A stretch of 64,000 nucleotides of DNA from Tetragonia tetragonoides (GCA_038025085.1 CM076139.1:19981307-20045306), one strand, 5' to 3'. Shown: positions 18,195 to 30,412, counted from the first letter of the stretch. Translations and numbers: made by a program. The notes: generated by a model from the letters alone, not told the origin.

Positions 18195-21025
18195 ATGGCT
18201 CCCACAGACAAAGGAAAACGTCCCATGGGTGAGGGGGAGGATGACCGGGACCTTTTCCGTACTGGGCTTCCCTCCACTAGGACACCTCTGACCCATCGTT
18301 CGGATGGAGTTCGACTGTATCAGGACTCATTTATGCGATTGGACTAGCGCCCCGCTGGGGTTTGGGACTGTAGTATTTCACTACCGGAGAGGCAGAGTCA
18401 TCTGCCTAACCTTGAGTTGGTATGTTTTCTGACTCTCTTTTTTTTTTTTTCTGTTCAGTATATATTTTTCTGAAAATTTGAACTGTTAGTGCTTCGGCAC
18501 ACGAACAAATTGGGACTTGTACTGGATTGGTGGTCAGCTGTATATAGTTTGTGTGGAATTATTTTGGCTGTATTTGTAGTGTATATATGGGGTATTGAGA
18601 AAATTTTATTTGTTGGCTACGGTGTTAGCGTTTTGTTGCAAGCTCATGGGTCTATCTCCCATTGGGCTATGATGTTGGAGACTTTTTCAGTTGGAGCTAG
18701 GAATTTGGTACTGGGCTCTGGTTTTGACCATTTCCTGACTATTATCCCTGCTTGTCACTATGGGGATTCTAGGATTATCGCTAAGGGGGCTATTGGAGAG
18801 GTTCTGGGATTCCACGAACACTTTTCATACGCCTGTAGGAGAGATGTTCCCCACCCCTTATCAGTTCGCTGTGTTGACGGTTCTATCCTTCAGAGGGCGT
18901 CGTATTCGGTACGACGCGAGTTACTGGCAACAGAGTGACAGGTTGCTCGAGCTTTATGGGCTTGTGTCTGCCTTTTTTTGATAAGGATCGGGTTTCTTTG
19001 TTGCGGTTATGGGCGGCTTTGGCGGAGCATAGGCTTACCGAGGAGCAGAGAGCCCGCATTTTCTTGGCTTGCTTGTTGGGGTCGACCATCTTCGCTCAGA
19101 AGAAGAGCGTATGCCAAGTCGGTTTCTTGTCATGTTTAGAGGATTTGACCAAGGTTCATGAGTACAACTTCGGTGCTTCTGCTTATGCTTCCTTGGTGAG
19201 ATGGTGTTGTCGGACTTGCAGGCCTAAGCCGATAAGTGAGAGGGCGTCCATCTCGAGCCCGTGGAGGATACTGGAGGTAGGCCTGTATATTCTTCTTTTC
19301 TTTGCATATGATTTGAATGTAAAGCTCATTCTTCCCCTTTTTGCTTATATGGCAGCTGTGGTTTTTCGAGTATTTTCCGGCCTTTGGTCCTCACCGTCCT
19401 GGTTTGAGGATGTTCCCACTAGGTTCGCGGTGGATTGTTAGAGATAACCACTCATTTACCACTTTGGAGCACTTTCGGGCTACCTTTGAGAGTCATGCCG
19501 CGTCTATGGTATGTTGTTGTTGACTTGTGCATATATTCTTTTTGGTCCACTTGGTGTGAATGAACTTTTGAACTGGTAACCTGCAGGTGTCATGGTCCGT
19601 TTTTGATGGTATTCCTGGGGTTCCGCCCCATATTACTATGGAGTCCTTTAGAGTATCCTCCTTGCGGGTAGTCTTTGAGAAGCCATTCGGCTTTGTGTGG
19701 TATTTGGGGGACCGTTTGACTCGGCTGGTTTATCCCTCTTTGGGTAGTCACCTTGTTCCGGAGGACCCTCCCCTGACCATGTTTTATCTGCGCGGTCTGA
19801 GCGTGCGGGACTTGGGGGTCGTGGCTCGTGGTATGGCGACCACGAAGTTTCTGGAGCAGGAGATTGTTGGATTGGACCGCACGGCTGTGTACCTGGCTTA
19901 CTGCTTGGATCATCTTATGCCGGACCTCACTTCTGAGGTAAGAAATTTATCTGCATTTTTTTAGCTATATGTGTGATATGCTGACTTTTTGTGTTTCACA
20001 GGCGGATCGCCTAGCTCCTCAGGGTCCCAGGAGGTCCCATTCTAGAGTTCCTCGGGGCCAGCCCCCAAGCGTGACCTTGCCGACTAATGAGGTGAGGTAT
20101 ATTGGGGAGAGCGGGGGACGTATAGTAGAGGAGTTCCCTTTACATATGGCTGACGGAGAAGCTGTGGAGGGCTTGCCCTTGCATGATGGTTGTACGGGGA
20201 TAAGTTCCTTTTTATACCCTCATGTATTTTGTGTTTGCTTTTGAGTGTTGACTCTATCTCTTGTGTTTGTGTTTTGGTAGCTGAACCGGGAGCAGACCTC
20301 TCAGATCTTCTAGCTCATTCACCTACTGAAGAAAGGCTATGGCCGAGTGATGGGAAGACTTCTCGGTCTAGGACTGTCGATGTAAGTAGACTTTCAGCCT
20401 TTGTTTCAGCTAAGTGAAGTGCTGAACTTATCATCTCGAACTTGATTGTTTGCAGATGTCTCAGTATTTGTCCACGGTGGGACCTCGACATTCTTCTGCT
20501 GCGAGGGCCTCTTCGGCAAGCAGACCGTCCGTTGCTCGTTCACCTCCCGTAGCTGTGACAAGGCCTCCTGTTGATGAGGCGCCCGGACCTTCTGCACCGT
20601 ACATTCCTGAGATGTTCTCCCGTGCGGGTTTCCAGCCTTCTCTTGACAGCAGGCTTGTTGTTACCCCCACGGCTAGAGGTTGGGCGAAAGCCCCTGGATG
20701 GGATGTGCCTCATACTGGGCCTTCGTATCAGGACGTGGCTGTGGACTTTGCTAGTCAGTCCACAGAGAGCTTCTTCGCAGCGGGGTTTTCGGCAGGTACC
20801 CCCATGCGCGCACCAGCATATGATAGGCGGGACATGAGGCCCAACAACAGAAGGCCCATTTATAGTTCTTCTCTCCACCATTCGATTGGGAACTACGGTC
20901 AGGGGCCGCCCGTTGATGTTGAGGCTGACAGCAATGGCGATGACGACTCTGGTAGAGCGTTGTTGGATTTCTTTATAGACATTGACCTTGAGATTTTGAA
21001 CTCCTGTTTTTATGCATTTCTATGA
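18195..21025 (+). pseudogene. Plant mobile domain (PMD) gene of element B, antisense, nearly complete exon set
   Basis: Seven exons can be traced: 18195-18419, 18642-19278, 19356-19507, 19587-19937, 20002-20199, 20281-20381 and 20456 to about 20960 or 21025. Exon 1 encodes MAPTDKGKRPMGE then a Leu-Tyr-Gln-Asp segment. Exon 2 carries HWAMMLETFSVGA, FPTPYQFAVLTVLSFRG and RIFLACLLGSTIFA. Exon 4 carries DGIPGVPPHITMESFRVS and YPSLGSHLVPEDPPLTMF. The last exon is Ser/Pro-rich. Damage includes loss of the intron 1 acceptor (AG to AA at 18640-18641), frameshifts near 18786 and 18975, a TAG in exon 6, a mutated intron 5 donor (AT at 20200), and a changed stop that extends the last exon from about 20952 to 21025. 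PMD proteins MAIN and MAIL1 act in silencing. The role in a retrotransposon is unknown. Confidence 0.8.
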
Positions 21026-21376
21026 TATGTATGATATGATGACTCGATTATGTCCGTCTGATCTCTAAGTATGCAATGTGTTATGCAGTAAAGAGTAGGC
21101 ATCAATTTAGGGAATAAAATAAGGAAAAAGGTAAAAATTGCAAGAAAAAGCAAAAATTACACATATTATACCCCCTAAAAAAAATGAAAATAAATAAATA
21201 AAAAAAAAAGAAAATAGAAAAGATAAAAGCTAAGAAAGTCTCGGGCTTTGTAACTCCGTCGTGCGTAAACTGGGCTTAAACCGAGCTGAATAGACCAAGT
21301 GAGCGGGCTGGAAAAAAGAGGAAAAGCTGACTGGGACAGGGTCAGGGCCGCACGCGGCGCTGGGGTGCAGATCAAG
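21026..21376 (+). other. Spacer between PMD and DUF7745 genes of element B
   Basis: No gene is seen. AT-rich spacer DNA with A-rich tracts matches 7942-8317 in element A. Confidence 0.5.
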
Positions 21377-21463
21377 GCCGCTAGCGGCCCTGCTAACGGA
21401 TCTAGTTTGGGCTTTTTCGTGGATTTCTGACTTCTTTTGGCCCGCGTTTTTGCCTATAAATAG
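21377..21463 (+). promoter_or_regulatory. Promoter of the antisense DUF7745 gene, element B
   Basis: The palindrome GCCGCTAGCGGC at 21377-21388 is followed by TATAAATAG at 21455-21463 and by the ATG at 21535. Spacing and order match the element A promoter at 8318-8466. Confidence 0.65.
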
Positions 21464-21534
21464 GATTTACGGGATGCTGGATATTGTATCACTTTTCAGA
21501 CTTTAGCTCTCTCAAATTTTCCAAAGCTTCTACC

Positions 21535-22879
21535 ATGGTGAAATCCTTTGAAAACCTGTTCGATGCTTGGTGTAAAAATCTGACCATAGAAGAAACACTT
21601 GAACTGGCTCCGTTCCAGGTCTCTACCTTGGTGACTTTAAGACCAACCAAAATATTATGGCCCCCTCTTCGATCTGCTCTGAATTATTGGGACCCCGACT
21701 TGCATGTCTTCCGTTTTGGTAATTCTGAATAATGCCCTTTAGTTGAAGAATTCGCTGCAATCACTAGCATGTCTGATGTTCTTCCCCCAACTATGCCTTA
21801 TTTGAGAGATGGTTTTAGTGGTCAATACAAGAAGTCCTTAGGCTTATCATCTGCAGAAGCCAAATACATGGTTCTTGGTGTCGATGCGGACTTGGTTCGA
21901 CTCTGTGAAAAAATTGTTATTTCGTCTGACAAAAGTGCAATATTTAGGCGTTGCCGCCGACAGGCTTTTGTACTTTGCCTATTGAACCGTCTATTGTTTG
22001 CTAATGCAGAGTCTCCTAACTTGGGTAGAGCCTCATTGTTGCGAGTGGTAAATCAAATGGCTGAAGGGCACTCTCCTTTGCATCTGGTGGTAGGGGAAAC
22101 TATTATAGGGCTTGAAAAGTTGAAAATCTCTCCTCACGAAACTTTTTCTGGCAGCCCCCTGTTGCTTCAAAATTGGTTATGTGAGCATCTGAGGCTAATA
22201 GAGTCACTAGAGAATATGATAGCTCGTGTCCCTCGAGCCTGGTCAAAAAAAATTTATACCGCGGCTAGCTTTTTGGTTAGGAAAAGGCTATATGAAGAAA
22301 AGACTCTTGATGAATGGGATGCCTTTTCCATGCAGGACCTGTCATCCGTTGGCATGTGACTTGGTGGAGCTTGACTTTCTTAGTGGTCTGTGACAATTTG
22401 GTTCCTCATACTACCATACTGGGTCTGTACAGATGTACTTTCTTCTTTCCTTCTAGGGTCATGAGACAGTATGGGTTGAAACCGGTTATCCCTCGTCAGG
22501 AGACCACGTAACCACCTATCAGAGCTTTGACCACTGAATTTGATGTGGATTGGGAAAATACTGGCGTAGCCGGGACCGCTAGACTGTACCTCGGGTGATT
22601 GCTCCAACTCAAGTTTCGGAGTCCTACTTGAACTGGCTTTTCTGCAGTGATGGAGAAGCGAGACGGGCCCTTCGTCATGAGGAGTGGGACCAACTGAAAC
22701 CTAAGTATGACTCAAGAACAGGAAGCAAGAAAAGAAAGAAAGGGCCTCAGGTGGGAGGCTATCATGTACTGAAAAGAGTCAAGCCCCCAGCTCAAGGAAG
22801 CGATCACAGGTCGTCCTCAAGCCAGGGTCTTTCAAAGAAGAACTCTTCGACGAAGCCTTCTAAAGGGAAGAAGGATTAA
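21535..22879 (+). pseudogene. DUF7745-like protein gene of element B, antisense, broken
   Basis: Same family as the gene at 8538. It begins MVKSFENLFDAWCKNLTIEE and runs through WPPLRSALNYWDPDLHVFRF, a TAA at about 21730, then a long open stretch with YMVLGVDADLVRLCEKIV, RQAFVLCLLNRLLFANAE, GETIIGLEKLKISPHETF and SPLLLQNWLCEHLRLIE, with no intron at LLLQ. A frameshift near 22320 leads to FPSRVMRQYGLKPVIPRQE, and another near 22590 to a C-terminal tail with SESYLNWLF and basic clusters (SKKRKKGP, KPSKGKKD), likely nuclear localisation signals. It ends with TAA at 22877-22879. This copy keeps about 200 bp near the 3' end that is deleted in element A. No biochemical role is known. Confidence 0.75.
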
Positions 22880-23030
22880 AGTAGGTTTAGTTTAAAACCT
22901 CGTAGTTGCATTTTTATTTTGTGACCTTAGTAAGTCATTTTTTTTTTTTTTGCAATGTAAGCTTATTCGTTCAGTTTAAATAAACATTATCCCTTTTTGA
23001 ATGAGTTGAATGGAATTTTGGATTGATTTT

Positions 23031-23079
23031 GGCCGGGCCCCTTAAAAAAGGTTACCTACATATCCAGTGGGGAACCAGG
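23031..23079. other. Conserved convergent block, element B
   Basis: On the minus strand it reads CCTGGTTCCCCACTGGATA, then TGTAGGTAACC, a gap, and GGGCCCGGCC. It corresponds to 9887-9934 in A and lies between the 3' ends of integrase and the DUF7745 gene. Confidence 0.6.
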
Positions 23080-23136
23080 GCAGCGTAGTTCGTTCAATTT
23101 GTGTACGTCATTTTTTAGTTTTTTTTGATTTTTTAT

Positions 23137-24991
23137 TTAGACGTAGCACTTCTTTAGTTGATCCATATTGGTGAGCTGACTGAATTCGATGCCGTCAATG
23201 TCCATGAGTCTGACCGTGCCTCCTGATAGAATGTCTTTGATGATGAACGGACCGGACCAGTTTGGTCGAAATTTGCCTCTGGGTCGGTAACTGGGGCACG
23301 TAATTCTTTCCAACCTAAGTCCCCTTCCTTTAAATTACGAGGTCGGACCTTTTTTTTTGAATGCTCTTGCCATGCGTTGCTGGTACATGTGGGAATGGTC
23401 TAGGGCCCGTAGGCGTCTTTCATCCGTGAACATGAGTTCTTCGTAGCGGGCTTGTAACCATTGAGTTTCAAGAATTTCACCCTCTAAGGCTATGCGCATG
23501 GAGGGTAGTTGGACTTCTATGGGTAGAACCACTTCCATTCCGTAGACTAGGGAATAAGGTGTTGCTCCCTTAGAGGATCTCATGGATGTCCTATACCCCC
23601 AAAGGGCAAATGAGAGTTTTATGGGCCAATCTTTGTAGTTTTCTACCATCTTTTCAATGATAGTCTTGAGGTTTTTGTTGGCGGCTTCTACTGCGCCATT
23701 GGTTTGGGGACGGTAAGGCGATGATTTGTGGTGTTGGATTTTGTAGTTTTTGAGGTGGGTGGTTGTCTCGGCTTTAAAATGGGATCCATGGTCACTAATA
23801 ATTTCATGCGGAACACCGTATCGGCAAATGATGTCGTTCCTTATGAATTTGGACACTTGTTTGGAGGTGAGGATGGCATAGGATTGGGCTTCAACCCATT
23901 TGGTAAAATAGTCTATGGGCACTAGGATGTATTCATGTCCTCCCGAGCCTTTCGGGGTAATTTTACCAATGATATCTATTCCCCATGCATAAAATGGCCA
24001 AGGGGATGTGAAGTTGTGGAGCATCGAGGGCGGCATATGCTGTAGGTTGGCATATATCTGGCACTTCTTGCACTTTTTGACATAGTCGTAACAATCCCTT
24101 TCAATAGTGGTCCAATAGTATCCCAGTCGTAGGACCTTTCTAGAGAGCATTCGGCCATTCATGTGTGGTCCGCACACACCATTGTGTACTTCGTCCATGA
24201 TCTCTGCAGCCTCTTTGGAGTTCACGCATCTGAGGTTGTCCCCGTTGTGGGATTTTTTGTACAGAACCCCCTTGTACTCTATGTATTGCGCCACTAAGAG
24301 AGGGATGGCCCGTTGAGCTCTGAGTGGTGCGTCTTGAGGATATATTCCTTTGGTGATGTAGTTGAAGACGTCTTGATAGCAAGGATCCTCCTCGATTGGA
24401 GCCCGGGTCATGTCTGTGTCGAGGTTGTTGCAAAATGCTGGTTCGCTTCTCCTTTGTATACAAACGGGCATCATGCTAACTAGATCGGGTATGATAACCA
24501 AGGATGCTAATTTGGATAGCGCATCCGCAAATTGATTATCCTCTCGTGGAAGGTAAGTGAAGGCTACCTCTTCAAAATTCTCAAGTACTTTATCTAAAAA
24601 TTCCTGGTAGAGTGCCAGGCTTTCGGTGTGTACTTTCCATTTTCTAGAGACTTGGTTGAGATCAGTACAGAATCCCCATAGACTTTGAGTGTCCAGATTC
24701 CAAGGCCTACGACTGCTTGTAAACCAATAATACAGGCTTCATATTCGGCCGCATTATTAGTGACAGGGAAGTCCAATTTTACCGAGATGGGAGTATGAGC
24801 TTCATCTGGAGATACCAGCAGTACTCCTGCGCCATAACCCTTTTGGTTGGATGCCCAGTCAAAGTACATTTTCCAGCAATTTTCTTTAATTAAGGCCACA
24901 TCATCATCGGGGAAGTCATATTGCTCGTGTTCCTTGGCTGTGTAAGTGGGGTGCTCGGCCAAGTATTCTGAAACTGCGTGTCCCTTGATGG
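23137..24991 (-). pseudogene. Second RNase H (aRNH) and integrase of element B
   Basis: On the minus strand the reading starts inside pol with GHAVSEYLAEHP, then the second RNase H with MYFDWASNQKGYGAGVLLVS, NNAAEYEACIIGLQAV and VYGDSVLI. A frameshift near 24600 leads to the end of this domain and to the integrase. The integrase gives a 388-residue open frame: zinc-binding motif (VHNGVCGPHMNGRMLSRKV, then CYDYVKKCKKCQIYANLQH), core with WGIDIIGKITPKG, DYFTKWVEAQSY, ISDHGSHF and TNGAVEAANKNLK (Asp-Asp-Glu catalytic set), then GYRTSMRSSKGATPYSLVYG. A frameshift after ARAFKKKG precedes the C-terminal end at a TAA near 23137. The extra RNase H is a hallmark of the Tat lineage. The left end of the coding stretch is cut by H at 24992. 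Confidence 0.85.
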
Positions 24992-26388
24992 TGTAGACAC
25001 CCAAATGTGGCCCCCCCTGGCGTAACGCCCAATGACGATAACCAATAATCATGTTAAAGAAACGAATGTCAATGCTCCACGTACTTGTGCTCATTTGAAA
25101 TTCTTTATCCATCCTCACTCAGGATTTCATTAATTTCCATATCCACAAATAGCCCTTTCCATAAGCTCTCCAACGCCATCTCATTTGTCCCAATCAAAAG
25201 TCGGAGTCAAAAAGTTATGATTTAATGAAGTTATGGGCAAGAAACGATGTTCTCATACCCGCATATCACGGTTCAAGACTGATTTTTTAGCCATGAAAAG
25301 ATTAATTGGATTATTATCCCACTAGACTTGTATTCCTCTTTGAATTAGCTTTCCAATGAAGTATTATGGGCCAAAATCCCATTAGAAACGAAAGAGATAC
25401 GATCCGATGATTGATTGATGCGCTGAAACGGACACCTCTCTAATGTTTGGGCCATAACTCATAAGATACTTGTACTATATGTCAAACGAAAGCCCTTTGA
25501 ACAAGGAATCCAGCGCACCAAGAATCAGCCCAATCGGAGCACAAACGAGCGCTCCAGCGACGTTTTCGTGCGAGCAGGGGCGAATTTCCCCGCCGCTGGA
25601 GCCCAATCCCTATAAATACCCTTCTAAACTCCATTTTTCGGACCAAGACCACATTATTACGGGATTTTCACCCATTAACTCAAGAGAACCCTAATCTCTC
25701 TCTCTCTCTCTCTCTCCTCTCTCTCATGCAACCCTAATCAATTCAAGCATTCATCAATCCACCATTCAAGAGCAACTCCAAACACAAGAGTAAGGCAAAT
25801 ACAAGAGCAATTGACATTCAATTCTAGTGCAACAAAAGGTTAACCTGAGGGCAATTTTCTCAATCTTTCAAAACTCTATTTTAAACCATGTTTTACTTTG
25901 ATTATGATTATGGTTGATTTGTATATCATGTTTTATTGTTTTAGTTTTGTTATTAATCATATTCATGTCTAGATAATTAAATTGTATGTCTTATTTAGTT
26001 TAATTCTAGATTAGTGCATGGTTAGTATAAATATTGCATCTTTGCATGATTAACATATTTAATTAGCATATAAGCATATAATTAGGGATTTTGCATGTAC
26101 TTAGCCCTAAATTGCATATTAGCATATTTTTATCTTTTTACATGTATTTATTATTTCACATCCATTGAAGTTGCTAACAATCTCATTGATGTGCATATGC
26201 AATTTCGCGCGTTTAGCAAGAAAGGTAAGGTGGAGATTTATTTCTTTTATCTTATTATTGGTTTGGTTTGTGCTATTTAATTAATGCATGAAATTGGATA
26301 ATATGTGCAAAGCGATCATTTAATTAATTTGGTTTGTTCAACCCACCTAGTCAATTTAGAATCCTGGACGACCAAATTTGTATGGAAC
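24992..26388 (+). repeat. LTR fragment H of a related Tat element
   Basis: It starts TGTAGACACCCA inside the RNase H region of element B and shares words in order with the LTR of element E, including CCCTGGC with AACGCCC near its start, TTGATGTGCATAT, GCGCGTTTAGCAA and TCCTGGACGACC near its end. TATAAATACC is at 25611-25620, after a CCGCCGCTGGAGC box, and a CT microsatellite is at about 25696-25730. It lacks its 3' end because element D starts at 26389. It is about 1.4 kb. Confidence 0.7.
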
Positions 26389-27963
26389 TGTAGACACCAA
26401 AAATTGTGTCTATAATAAGTCCCTGTAAAAATCCGATGATGAAAGGATTTGATTTTGCTCGAACTTGGGTTGCGAGAATGATTGCTCTGATGATTAGCCC
26501 AGTTCATTTGAATTAACTAGTGGAAGCCTTTTGTACAGGTGATCCAAACCAGTTGGACACAATTCAATTGGAGTCCAAAACTGAGAGATAGGCCTCTTTG
26601 AACCTAAGGGCCCGAAAGGGAACCCAAACCCATGAGTCAACCCTTGGTCAAAAAAGGGAACTCAGTCAATCCCGCGTGGACCCCCTCGGAAAAGCCTCCC
26701 CCGCATGAAAAACACGTCAGGCGCCTATACAGGCATGCCGCTCCAGGTCCAAGCGGCCATGCTTGAGCTCAAGCGGTGGCCGCTAGGCCAAGCGGTGTGA
26801 CCGCTTGCCTTGCGGCTAAGCCGCTTGCCAAGCGGTTTGACCGCTTGTCGTGCCAGCTTGGCCGCTTGGCCTAGCTGTATGGCCGCCTGGACTTTTTCTC
26901 GCGGACGTCAAATTCGAGGCCTATTCAATTTCCGTGCCAAACCTTGGCACCTCCCCCTCTTCTATATAAACAAACCTTAGGGTTCAGTTGAAGGGGTTGG
27001 TCTTTGGTTGGACATTCTCTCTGAAAGGTTGGCAGTTAGAGACTCCTAGGCTGAAAATCCTATCTCTCTCTCATATTAAACCATAAATTCTGATTCTACT
27101 CCTTCTTTAGGGTTAGCCTAGTACCACAGAATAAGCCTTCACACTTCATCAAGAGCATGAATTCAAGCAATATAACCCAATAAGTTCATTGTGAGCATCC
27201 AGGCAATCAAACCTGAGGGTTTTCGATAGCTTTTTAGATTGCTTGTTATTACTAGCGGTTTTGGTTTATGTGATATGTACATGCATGGCGCGTTTTGAGC
27301 AAAAGGACTTGTATTAAGCCTAAATGATGGATGAATGAATGTTTTAATTTTGTTATTTATTGCTTTTTTATGATTGAATCATGCTTTGTTTGTGGATTGG
27401 TGGATAAATTATGTGTTTGTCCTCTAACTTTCAGGGTTTAGCATATTTGTCGTTTTCTAGCAATAAAAGCATGTAACTAGATAAATTGTTAAAAGTGGTC
27501 ACAATAATAATGTTTGTTCAACCCATTAGTTAAAACTAGGAATTTGGACAAGTTGAACCTCGTTTGGAACCGTAGCAATAATAATTATATTGAATCGATT
27601 AGTAAAGGACGTTGTTGTCAACGGGCGACTTGGGTGCCTAACACCTTCCTAGCTCGTACCTACGCCCCCGAACTCATTCATGAAGTCAATTTCCCCAGTA
27701 GGGATTGGGGTGCACATGAGTTGAGTTGGCATCTTTCTAGACTATCGACTTGACTCCAAGGTTTCCAAATTACCTTAAAATTTAGTGGCGACTTCCGACA
27801 ATCTTAATTATGTCCTTGGTGCATAAATCATTACGTGCATTCACACTCAAAGATTCACGAAACTCGAACACCACCGCACTCTCCCAGGCTATCCGGAACC
27901 TGAACCCAGAAAGGGTCGAAGGAAGACACGTGAAAAGAGGGAAGAAAAATACGGCAGCCTACA
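26389..27963 (+). repeat. 5' LTR of element D
   Basis: It starts TGTAGACACC and ends GCCTACA, 1575 bp, and is followed by a tRNA-Arg-type PBS. A cluster of AAGCGG/CCGCTT boxes (26741-26885) precedes a TATA box, TATATAAA, at 26963-26970. The 5-bp flank on the left is GGAAC (26384-26388). The other LTR lies outside the window. Confidence 0.8.
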
Positions 27964-27983
27964 GTGGCGACTTCACTGGGGAC
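27964..27983 (+). promoter_or_regulatory. Primer binding site of element D
   Basis: TGGCGACTTCACTGGGGAC from 27965 matches most bases of the complement of a plant tRNA-Arg 3' end. Only 13 bp further on the element is interrupted by element C. Confidence 0.8.
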
Positions 27984-27991
27984 ATGATTAA

Positions 27992-27996
27992 GAGGG
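27992..27996. repeat. Target site duplication of element C, left copy
   Basis: GAGGG directly precedes the 5' LTR of C. The matching copy is at 55361-55365 directly after its 3' LTR. Confidence 0.9.
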
Positions 27997-29311
27997 TGTA
28001 GACGCCAAAAAAGCGTCTTCAGATTTCTCCGCAAAAGCCCGATGATGAAAGTAGTAATTTATAAACTTGAACTGCTATTTTTGCTTTAATAGTTAAGATA
28101 AGGTCTCAGGTTTGTCCTCCAAAAACTCCTTCATTTTGTTTATTCAAAAGCCCCGTTCAAGAGCTTTCCAACGACACGTCTCATGCCTATCTCCGACTCC
28201 TGGTCGCCAAGTTGCGATTTAGGGGTAAAACCGTCTTTTACCGTTCAAGGGTAAAACAGTCTTTTCACATTTTTCAGAATATTTAAATTCCTCCAAAAAA
28301 TAAAAACTGACTGGATGACGTCATTATGACGACATCCAGCTGGCTGCTGACAGTCGTCAGCGGCCATGGGGTAAATCTCAGGGCCGCTAGCGGCGCTGAC
28401 CATATTCCCAGGGCCGCTAGCGGCGCTGACCCTGCTTCTGGCCAGACTCTTTTTTTGGCCCAAATCCAAATTTCGGCTCCTTTTCAGCCGTCCAACCCTA
28501 CTTCCTGCGCCTATATATACTACCCTCCACCCTCAGTTCAAAACACATGGTCTACAGTTGACAACCTCAATTTTCAGTAGTATTGACTCTAAGCTTCCCC
28601 CTCTTTCTTCCAAACTTGAAATCTATTTTTGCTATTTTTCTCAAATATAGCCTACAGTTCAGGTACAAATTCCTGAGTGCTCAAATTAAATTAACTGCTT
28701 AACTGTTCATTTTCTAGTGGTCATAATGTAGATATCATGCTAGAATTGCGTTTTATTGCTTCCCAAATATTGTCTGTATAGTCATTGTGCTGCTCAACTT
28801 GTCAAACCGAATGCATGTCAAAATAAGGGTTAATAGTAAATGTTGTGATGCTTGTGATGAACCAATTAATAGTCTAAGTCTACGTTGTTAATCCGGTTTT
28901 GCATGGAAATTATGTCTTTAAAGTATTAAGCAAACTTGAGTTAGTAGAGGTTGTCATGAACGGGCGAGTTGGGTGCCTAACACCTTCCCACCTCGTACCT
29001 TCGCCCCCGAACCTATTATTTTTGGGTACTCATATGTTCTATATGAGCGGGAGTCTTTCTAAAACCATGATTAGTTCACTTTTCGTGCTATTGGGTTGTC
29101 CCTTCGGTTTGTCCCTTCGATAAAACGTCGATAGCAGATTTGTGACTCTTTCATGGTTTTTATTCAATTCATGTCTTTACAAAATCCTTTCTAACTCGAA
29201 GGTCCCTTGAACTTATCTAAATCTCCAACTTACAAATTTTCAATTAGCACGCACTCCGCGGAAACCAATACTCATATAGAAAGGATAGGACGAAAATTCC
29301 GGATCCTTACA
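27997..29311 (+). repeat. 5' LTR of element C
   Basis: It starts TGTAGACGCC and ends CCTTACA, 1315 bp. Regulatory-looking parts are a palindrome with TGACGTCA (28311-28339), two copies of GCCGCTAGCGGC 30 bp apart (28383-28394 and 28413-28424) and a TATA box, TATATATA (28512-28519). The 3' LTR has only one, degenerate, copy of the palindromic box. Confidence 0.92.
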
Positions 29312-29330
29312 GTGGCGACTCTGCTGGGGA
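29312..29330 (+). promoter_or_regulatory. Primer binding site of element C
   Basis: TGGCGACTCTGCTGGGGA from 29313 differs by one base from the complement of the plant tRNA-Arg 3' end (TGGCGACTCCGCTGGGGA), as known for Ogre/Tat elements. Confidence 0.85.
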
Positions 29331-30412
29331 TTTATTTAAGAGGGTGAGGCTCGAAAGTTAAGTTTACTTAATTGTTTAATAACATGTTCCATATTTTTGC
29401 ATCATTTGCATCATTTGCATGTGCTTTTGCACAACCTTTTGACCCTTATCAACCCTCGAGGAAGTTTGTGTCGCAACTCGTAGACAACCCGTATATCTAA
29501 AGGAATATACAGTTGTCCTATGGTGCAAATCGACGCTTCCTCACCCATGACTCATCAATCCTTGTTGATGAAAAGAATTACAATTAATTTGTCGACCATC
29601 CGCCGAACGGAAATTGTAATTTGTCGTGATAACCTCACAGGAGCCAAAAGCCTCTAGCCCACATTCGTGCATCCGCTTGCTTGTTCTGCATGTGTCGTTG
29701 TAATGCCCGTCTGATCACATGTTTGCCTGTAAACTGCGTTATTATTATGCTTGCATGAATATCGTGATTATGTGCCAACATGTACTTATGTAATAGGAGC
29801 CTTTTCTTTTATTTTTAGCTAGTTCCTAATGCCCGAAGATGGTGCGAGAATTCCAATTCAATGAACACCCATCATTTTCCCAATGATATATTCTAAAAAG
29901 TCATTGAACAATCTTCTAGGATCTTGTTAGTAGAAAAAAAAAAGTCAATCTTTCAGTTTCCCCTCTCCCTTTTTTTTTTTTTTTTTTTTCCATTTCTTTA
30001 TTTTCTTTTTTTTTTCTTTTGATTTAATTCAAATTCAAAAAACGAGAAAATCGAAAAAAAATAGGCAAAAAGAAAACCAAAAAAAAAAAAAAACCACCGA
30101 AAATCAAAACAAAAAAAAAATTGAAAAAATATAAAAAGTCCGAAATTCTTTTATTTCATTTTTGTTTTATCCCATTTTCCATTTTCTTTGAGTCAAGAAA
30201 AATAAAAATAGGATAGTCCATCTTTTTCTATTTTGCTTATTTTCGTTCATTGACTTTATTTTCCTTGGATATTAGGGCAACATTCGGGCATTTAGGTTTA
30301 AGGACCTTTCTTTTTTAGGACAATGTGTTTCTCTATGTGTGTGTCAACTTTTTTCTTAGATGAGAGTCTCGTGGTCTTTTTGATTCTAAAAGGTCTTCTA
30401 CTTGTTCAGATC
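29331..30412 (+). other. Leader of element C
   Basis: This is an untranslated leader. It contains T-rich and A-rich runs at 29930-30130 and no open reading frame of interest. Parts near 29560-29760 match the leaders of A at 13430-13583 and 17870-17985. Confidence 0.6.

Larger units (their letters stand above)
17986..24991 (-). mobile_element. Element B: Tat-lineage Ty3/Gypsy retrotransposon, 5' part outside window
   Basis: In minus-strand order the visible parts are the second RNase H and integrase (24991-23137), the convergent block, then antisense DUF7745 (21535-22879) and PMD (18195-21025) genes on the plus strand. Its 3' noncoding part and LTR are in the inverted segment 13591-16248. At 24992 it is cut by the LTR fragment H. 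Unlike A and C it keeps the stretch linking the second RNase H to integrase, so it may derive from an autonomous form. RT, gag and the 5' LTR would lie beyond the right end of the window if the nest model is right. Confidence 0.75.
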
